Shown here: positions 47,237 through 64,000 of the stretch, piece after piece
Numbering within the stretch: position 1 is the stretch's first letter
How the letters are laid out: each line of letters opens with the position of its first letter
Assembly (NCBI GenBank): GCA_018857735.1
Contig: JABMCL010000871.1
Span: 617,001 to 681,000 of the forward strand
Direction: 5' to 3'
Source of the DNA: Alviniconcha marisindica
Taxonomy: Eukaryota > Mollusca > Gastropoda > Provannidae
DNA length: 64,000 nt
The notes under the pieces: model-generated
What the model saw: only the letters and a program-made list of their open reading frames with translations
Databases searched by the model: none
Told to the model about the DNA's origin: nothing
Position numbers and translations under genes: made by a program

Positions 47237-49000
47237 ATGATTTATTAGATAATATTCATGCATAATTATTTTTCAAGTTCTAGGGTGTTTTTTACATTGG
47301 GCGGTCTAGAAGGAGCAGGAAAGGTGAGTTCTGGGTGAATTTTGAAGGAATCTGCAGTGTTATTTTCATGGAGGGCAGAGAGTTCCAGGTGAAGACATAC
47401 AAATTATACTGATCTGGGAAAAACATGCATGCAGTACTGCTTGAGCCAGCAGTGTGGGATCGACAGTCTGGTTATATCATTTGCAGTGTGCGGAGTGCAA
47501 GACCCTTGGGACAGTGCACAGACTGAGAAGGTCAGTCATGTAAAAAGTGTGTGTCCATTTGTTCTTACTAGAAGCAAATTTAGCATTACTAAAACTATAG
47601 TTATAGAAACTTATACATGATATGAAAAAAAATAAAAAAATGTAATATGTATATATTACTACTGTTTAGTTTCATATTATTAATGACAAAAACAAAACAA
47701 AAAGAGTTTTCAAGCTTTAGTTAGTAGGTTTTTGATTTAAAAAGAAAAGAAAAAAGGAACATGTATTAGTTGTAACTAATAATCAATAAACTTTTATTTT
47801 TGTAAGCAATTTTATTATCAAATATTTAACATACATACAGTCTCAGATTCACACACACACACACATTAGTATTACATGTATAAAAATCAAAACCATTTGA
47901 TCCATTCCTCATTAAGTTTTTACCAAAGATCATATATCACCACAACCACTGCAATTAAGAGTAAATCAGGAAGACAGATTTACTGATGGGGAGGAAAAAA
48001 CACTGGCTGTCAGTGATGGAGTGCAAAAGCAATAGCATGTTGCAAAGGCATCATCGAGTGAAAGCAGCCAGTATGTGGGCTCCATTCCTTGTCAAGATGG
48101 AGTGGAGGGGCTTTTCTGTTCCTCCGAGTCAACATTTGTGCAGACTTGTCGGTGCCTATCTCTCGTGTGCACAGCAAGCACATAGGCCCGACAGTGTTAG
48201 GTGCATTTTTTTGCACACACAGGTCTATTAATTTTTTTAAATTAGGAAGTCTAACAATGCTGAGCAATAGCCAGTGGTGTGGAGAACACACTATGATATA
48301 TGTGATTATGATATAGACTACAGTACACGCACAAAAGCAGAATAATCAGGCTGATAACTGTGGCCCCTCCTGATAAAAAAGAAAGAAAAAAATAGACACA
48401 AAACTTCAAAAACTCTCCCCCTCCCACCCCGGACAGCCAACACACCCTACAGCTACGGCAAGAAACTCTGCACCCACCCCACCACCTTGTCAGCAAGGCT
48501 GAACATCACTGAAAGAAAAAGAAGAAGAGATAGAAAGCTAGACCAGCATCGATCAGAAGTACTAATTAGGTAAGCCCTTCAATATGATGGAGGTTTCCCT
48601 CTGTATGCCGTACAGCGGGCAGTAAGATTTAAGAAGTAGTGTTTGCTTCCACCATGAAGCCCCTCCAGTGCAGTCCCTGGTGCCCGGTCTCTAATGTCTC
48701 TCCCCACCCTACCCCCTTCTTCAAAAATGTGAGTGCGACCGAACCTTTAGAATGTTGTGGGGGCTGAAAAACAAAATTAGTGCAAAGATGAGTCAATGTT
48801 CAGCGCATCCGAATGATGTAACAAGCACTCACCTTACAAAAACAGCCATCTGATACTTTTTCACTCCATGTCGTTGAGCTAACACAATGGCCAAAAATTA
48901 GCCCCATAACAATCAACTTCGCAGTAAACATGTTAGTACGGTACGTGTCACTCAGCCAGACGGCAACAACATCAGCACGCTTCTGCCGGCTGCATTTCAT
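20827..49000 (-). CDS. ERO1: ERO1, endoplasmic reticulum thiol oxidase (15 coding exons placed)
   Basis: ERO1 is a luminal FAD enzyme that reoxidises protein disulfide isomerase and passes electrons to O2, giving H2O2. Coding exons (minus strand): 48833-49000, 45710-45829, 45146-45229, 42395-42448, 41851-41933, 41019-41092, 40392-40512, 35203-35252, 27852-27944, 24345-24514, 23912-23988, 23663-23732, 22929-23015, 22111-22250, 20827-20878. All have GT-AG borders and compatible phases. Counting from the Met at 48931, which starts a good signal peptide ([13 protein letters not shown]), the model has 457 residues against 468 in human ERO1A. Landmarks: shuttle pair C89/C94 (RCALKDC); regulatory-type C133; FAD-site block [25 protein letters not shown]; active-site C381/C384 in MDCIGCDKC. 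Exon 8 joins exon 9 in frame, but the family's WLEG-like segment is missing there, so a micro-exon is probably unplaced. Introns are large and filled with repeats. Confidence 0.97.
22005..22075 (+). mobile_element. SINE 3' tail
   Basis: The stretch agcgcagagagtctgctcaa ... gtggagaata ... ctaaataaatgtgaccaa resembles the 3' end of the SINE at 56,440-56,900 (gcgcagtgagtcttctggag ... gcggagaatagcactata). It is a 5'-truncated copy inside the last ERO1 intron. Confidence 0.5.
22111..22250 (-). CDS. ERO1: ERO1 exon 14
   Basis: 140 bp from ctttcag to AGCAG|gtaggc. It reads [15 protein letters not shown], then [17 protein letters not shown], matching human [13 protein letters not shown] ... HLTRQEIVSLFNAFGR. 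A SINE 3' tail lies in the intron just beyond the donor (about 22,005-22,075). Confidence 0.98.
22929..23015 (-). CDS. ERO1: ERO1 exon 13, active-site CxxC
   Basis: 87 bp from atggcag to CAG|gtgggt. It reads [19 protein letters not shown] then [10 protein letters not shown], against human DCVGCFKCRLWGKLQ. The CIGC pair is the flavin-proximal disulfide (human Cys394/Cys397); the third Cys of CxxCxxC is also kept. Confidence 0.99.
23663..23732 (-). CDS. ERO1: ERO1 exon 12
   Basis: 70 bp from gttttag to AAG|gtgaga. It reads [19 protein letters not shown] then KKLK, matching human [22 protein letters not shown]. Confidence 0.97.
23912..23988 (-). CDS. ERO1: ERO1 exon 11
   Basis: 77 bp from gtttcag to GTCAG|gtaggt. 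It reads [16 protein letters not shown] then AVQDFLKVV, corresponding to human FQLFTGNKIQDEENKMLLLE. Phase 2 out. Confidence 0.92.
24345..24514 (-). CDS. ERO1: ERO1 exon 10
   Basis: 170 bp from tttgcag to CTGCAG|gtaaag. It reads [34 protein letters not shown] and [11 protein letters not shown], matching human NITEFQQRF ... [21 protein letters not shown]. The Arg residues correspond to FAD-phosphate contacts. Confidence 0.98.
24590..27200. repeat. 130-bp tandem array, about 20 units, in ERO1 intron 9
   Basis: The unit contains ctttgtgtacagtgctctat, gtgtttccag, atccaaaccattgtaacaat, cagacaggcattaatttggt and taggtctatctgaaccaatg. The best copies (26,265-26,650) are spaced exactly 130 bp. End units are the most diverged, as expected for unequal exchange. 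From about 25,240 to 26,170 several units carry clustered small deletions, which may be assembly errors. ORFs across it are by-products of the repeat. Confidence 0.95.
27852..27944 (-). CDS. ERO1: ERO1 exon 9, helix with FAD contacts
   Basis: 93 bp from gctgcag to CCAG|gtcagt. It reads [20 protein letters not shown] then [10 protein letters not shown], matching human [20 protein letters not shown]. Ser and His of SGLH contact FAD in the human enzyme. A fragment of the nearby 130-bp array unit lies just beyond the donor side (about 27,765-27,795). Confidence 0.98.
28003..28760. repeat. About 185-bp repeats with an embedded 28-31 bp minisatellite
   Basis: Three or more copies of a unit beginning gaaaacaggcgtg and including gctataaagcataatgatag, agcatatataagtag and ttctctgctcagtctc. 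In the third copy the segment caagtggctataaaggataa-cgatagcctag has amplified to about eight or nine tandem 28-31 bp units (28,400-28,640). Confidence 0.9.
31095..31308. mobile_element. piggyBac-like MITE, copy 1
   Basis: The left end TTAACCCCTTCACTGCCC and right end ggcagtaaaagggtta are inverted termini of the TTAACCYTTNNNCTGCC type seen in piggyBac-related elements. The left flank keeps TTAA; the right reads TTAC. The interior matches copy 2 (catctactttnaatgct, gttttgatgaaa, gacatcacggcagt). No transposase is encoded. Confidence 0.7.
31740..31987. mobile_element. piggyBac-like MITE, copy 2
   Basis: Both ends lie on TTAA (31,740-31,743 and 31,984-31,987). The termini TTAACCCCTTCACTG and cagtgaatgggttaa are inverted. 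The interior is about 75 percent alike to copy 1 by eye, so the two belong to one family. Confidence 0.75.
35203..35252 (-). CDS. ERO1: ERO1 exon 8, variable linker
   Basis: 50 bp from tttgtag to TCAA|gtgagt, reading [16 protein letters not shown]. It aligns with human PLNPLASGQGTSEENTFYS. Phase joins exon 7 exactly. It can join exon 9 in frame, but that join lacks the WLEG-like residues found in the human protein. Confidence 0.85.
35762..36994. mobile_element. Tc1/pogo-like inverted-terminal element filled by a minisatellite
   Basis: A perfect 14-bp inverted repeat, TACAGTGGAACCCC at 35,762 and its reverse complement ending at 36,994, bounds the region, with TA at both outer edges. CAGTGGAACC termini and TA targets are typical of pogo/Tigger-type Tc1-mariner elements. 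The whole interior is about 18 tandem 55-75 bp units (ggtggtttctcatcaggggt, acactgacaatggaaatatg, gggagaggattcagaaa). No transposase frame exists. The open frames on either strand are repeat by-products. Confidence 0.75.
37091..37170. repeat. (GT)n microsatellite
   Basis: Forty uninterrupted TG dinucleotides in ERO1 intron 7. Confidence 0.98.
38015..38500. repeat. Tandem repeat with an inverted arm
   Basis: Two to three direct copies of a block (gagcaggtatataatcaggt, acatactggactgaatgagc, tacttggatctttgaatttg, ttccaccaccaatg, then purine-rich gaaaagaaaaaaaga) lie at 38,090-38,500. At 38,017-38,053 the segment gtggtggaacaaattcaaag-atccaagtagctcat is the reverse complement of the tacttggatctttg ... 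ccaccac part, so the first unit is inverted and could form a hairpin with its neighbours. Confidence 0.85.
38501..40391. other. ERO1 intron 7, right part: no further features seen
   Basis: Unique AT-rich intron sequence. Two near-identical lines of ccctttgycatctgtccatt-acccaaa occur at 39,790-39,860 as a short direct repeat. Nothing else is supported. Confidence 0.5.
40392..40512 (-). CDS. ERO1: ERO1 exon 7, FAD-binding block
   Basis: 121 bp from ttttacag to TTCAA|gtaaga. It contains [16 protein letters not shown], then [14 protein letters not shown], nearly identical to human. The Arg and Thr of ERYTGY and the Trp of the IW pair match FAD contacts known from the human structure. Confidence 0.98.
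40689..40777. repeat. (GA)n microsatellite
   Basis: Imperfect GA/GGGA tract in ERO1 intron 6, followed by a G-rich stretch to about 40,810. Confidence 0.95.
41019..41092 (-). CDS. ERO1: ERO1 exon 6
   Basis: 74 bp from ttttcag to GACG|gtaagt. It reads [18 protein letters not shown] then MFCEVD, matching human VLQWTKHDDSSDNFCEADD. The cysteine corresponds to human Cys166. Confidence 0.95.
41274..41348 (+). pseudogene. tRNA-like sequence, Asp(GTC)-type loop, degenerate
   Basis: ggtagctccatggtctaatg-gttagcac resembles a tRNA D-arm with an A box. CTGTCAC matches the anticodon loop of tRNA-Asp(GTC), and agttcaaatttcgg resembles the T-arm and B box. The putative anticodon stem (CCAGA/ACCAG) pairs poorly and the acceptor ends do not pair, so a functional tRNA is unlikely. 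It may be the head of an old SINE. Confidence 0.4.
41851..41933 (-). CDS. ERO1: ERO1 exon 5, regulatory cysteine segment
   Basis: Acceptor gcaacag, donor GAG|gtcagt. It reads [19 protein letters not shown] then LGALDTTL. The cysteine aligns with human Cys131, which traps Cys94 in the inactive form, so the feedback switch appears conserved. Confidence 0.93.
42395..42448 (-). CDS. ERO1: ERO1 exon 4
   Basis: A short 54-bp exon (18 codons, [18 protein letters not shown]) between gtttcag and AAG|gtatgg, phase 0 on both sides. It aligns with the variable stretch after human DEVPDGI. Identity is supported mainly by position, phase and the DxVP start. Confidence 0.85.
42449..45145. other. ERO1 intron 3: homopolymers, AT tracts and one MITE
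   Basis: Poly-G runs at about 42,757-42,773 and 43,386-43,407; a poly-C run at about 44,849-44,862; (TATC)n/(TA)n at about 44,277-44,370. The inverted-terminal element at 44,008-44,685 is listed separately. No coding signal. Confidence 0.7.
44008..44685. mobile_element. MITE with CAGGGTACAAATC termini
   Basis: The left end CAGGGTACAAATCCAAAT and right end attttgatttgtaccctg are inverted repeats with one mismatch or indel, embedded in AT-rich flanks. The interior repeats a theme (ctggtagaaatcaaaattg, gtgacctctgctgg) in both orientations and is interrupted by a TATC/TA microsatellite. No ORF is present. Superfamily not determined. Confidence 0.6.
45146..45229 (-). CDS. ERO1: ERO1 exon 3, shuttle disulfide
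   Basis: Twenty-eight codons: [10 protein letters not shown], then [17 protein letters not shown]. The CxxxxC pair corresponds to human Cys94-Cys99, which exchanges disulfides with PDI. The first and last cysteines correspond to human Cys85 and Cys104, which take part in redox regulation. Acceptor gcgcag, donor CAG|gtgagc. Confidence 0.97.
45710..45829 (-). CDS. ERO1: ERO1 exon 2
   Basis: Forty codons between tttcag and AAG|gtaagc. They read [18 protein letters not shown] then KIYPRL and NYFRYFK, matching human DDCTCDVETIDRFNN and DYFRYYK. It supplies the second N-terminal CxC pair. Confidence 0.97.
45858..45920. repeat. (GA)n microsatellite
   Basis: About 31 uninterrupted AG dinucleotides, only about 28 bp upstream of ERO1 exon 2 in the direction of transcription. 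As (CT)n on the transcribed sense strand it sits in the polypyrimidine region before that acceptor. Confidence 0.95.
45930..48832. other. ERO1 intron 1: simple repeats only
   Basis: Poly-G at 46,336-46,355, a short GA tract near 46,437, (GT)n at 47,190-47,233, (CA)n near 47,850. No gene seen. ORFs such as 47,986-48,231 have no recognisable content. Confidence 0.6.
48833..49000 (-). CDS. ERO1: ERO1 exon 1, signal peptide
   Basis: The open frame begins at an ATG at 49000, but the downstream in-frame ATG at 48931 (residue 24 of the longer form) begins a typical signal peptide, [19 protein letters not shown], and is the more likely functional start. The exon ends with the first conserved luminal cysteines (GCFCK) at a strong donor AAG|gtgagt, phase 0. 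Confidence 0.9.
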
Positions 49001-49317
49001 GCTAACGGATGTTTACTGGCCACTTCACGCAGTTATCACGAAGCGGAACTACGGCGTACATTAAAATGTAGTTCAGTAGTTATGCAGCATTTATTGATTT
49101 AAGTTTGGATTGTTCATGATTTTGAGTGATACAGACCATCATGCAGTATTTTATTACTATTGAATTAATCAGAAAGAGAATTGTTTAAAATAATTTCATC
49201 AATTCCTGCGGAAGAATAGAAATGCGAGACCTATGGCTGACGTGTCTTCTCACTGGAAGCGAGACTCGGAGTTCCCACTGGGGTTACCCTTCCGGTTTGC
49301 AAAAAAACTTCGTAAAG
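49001..49317. promoter_or_regulatory. Probable bidirectional promoter between ERO1 and NDUFAF7
   Basis: ERO1 coding begins at 49000 (or 48931) on the minus strand and the candidate NDUFAF7 start is at 49318 on the plus strand, so about 320 bp separate divergent starts. The segment holds several CpGs (cgcagttatcacgaagcgga, acggcgtaca), with no microsatellite and no clear TATA box placed for either gene. A shared promoter is inferred from spacing alone. Confidence 0.5.
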
Positions 49318-63402
<14,085 letters not shown>

Positions 63403-63756
63403 GTAAAACATTCTTTGCATTGTATAAAGATACCTGAATTGAAAAGCTACTATATTTATACTATTTATATGTCTCAACACTAAATTCATAAACTACGTGA
63501 AGTGTAGGTCTTGTTAAACGGTTAATCTGTACCCTGCACAACTTGTTCCGACAAATGATATAGTACAGCGAGAAAAGCACTGGAAAGAAAGCGTCGAAGT
63601 TAGGAGAAGTGAGAAAAACAAGGATATTATGTCCAGCTGCTGGAAATGTTGCACTTAATAATTTTTTCGTGTACTTAGTTGGTCTGCATCAACACACATT
63701 GCATGTGAAACATGGTCAGTCTCTGCGCACCAGGGCCAGAAAGACCTTTAGTTTGG

Positions 63757-63835
63757 ACGTCTCTCTCTCTCTCTCTCTCCCCGAGTCTGTGTGTGTGTGT
63801 GTGTAATATGTGCATACATGTGTGTGTATATATAT
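63757..63835. repeat. (CT)n and (GT)n tracts
   Basis: A CT run at 63,757-63,779 and a GT run at 63,787-63,803, then TA-rich sequence, in the NDUFAF7 intron after exon 9. Nothing else is seen to the window end. Confidence 0.9.
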
Positions 63836-64000
63836 GTATATATTCCTTCTATATCTTTTAATTGTTTTTGTTGTTGTAGTTGTGTGTGTTTTTCAATAAT
63901 TTTATGTAGTATCGGTTTCCTTGTTGTTGTTATCATTTTCTACAGCTAATTATCCCTCCCCTTCCCCTGCTCTCTCTGTAAATTACCCAATTGTATGTGA

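Overview
The window is animal nuclear DNA: GT-AG introns, long dinucleotide microsatellites, minisatellites, tRNA-derived SINEs, a LINE remnant, a probable solo LTR and several MITE-like inverted-repeat elements. The repeat style (tRNA-headed SINEs, abundant (GT)n and (GA)n, low gene density) fits a marine invertebrate, most likely a gastropod mollusc. The species is inferred and was not checked.

Two genes can be read with confidence, arranged head to head. ERO1 (endoplasmic reticulum thiol oxidase) lies on the minus strand from about 49.0 kb down to its stop codon at 20,827. Fifteen coding exons were placed by splice signals, matching intron phases and resemblance to human ERO1A. They give 457 residues, and a very short exon encoding the family's WLEG-like segment probably remains unplaced. 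NDUFAF7 (mitochondrial protein arginine methyltransferase for complex I assembly) lies on the plus strand from about 49.3 kb and runs off the right edge. Eight exons are secure and one candidate first exon is phase-compatible. The about 320 bp between the two start regions is a likely shared bidirectional promoter.

At the left edge (494-899, plus strand) is the last coding exon of an unrecognised gene with a Ser/Thr/Pro/Gly/Arg-rich tail, followed by a repeat-rich 3' region. From 0.9 to 20.8 kb I found no other convincing multi-exon gene. A 96-codon minus-strand ORF with a good signal peptide (4,744-5,034) is the one small candidate.

The rest is repeats. Arrays include 32-bp and 30-bp minisatellites (5.4-6.2 kb), an about 150-bp array (12.0-13.3 kb), an about 130-bp array of about 20 units in an ERO1 intron (24.6-27.2 kb), and a minisatellite enclosed by Tc1/pogo-like inverted termini (35.8-37.0 kb). 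The most unusual item is a family of three 335-373 bp foldback elements (9.25, 13.43 and 60.34 kb). Their interiors are almost entirely arrays of short palindromes of the type TTTGTCNNGACAAA, and two of the three copies are flanked by exact 6-bp target duplications.
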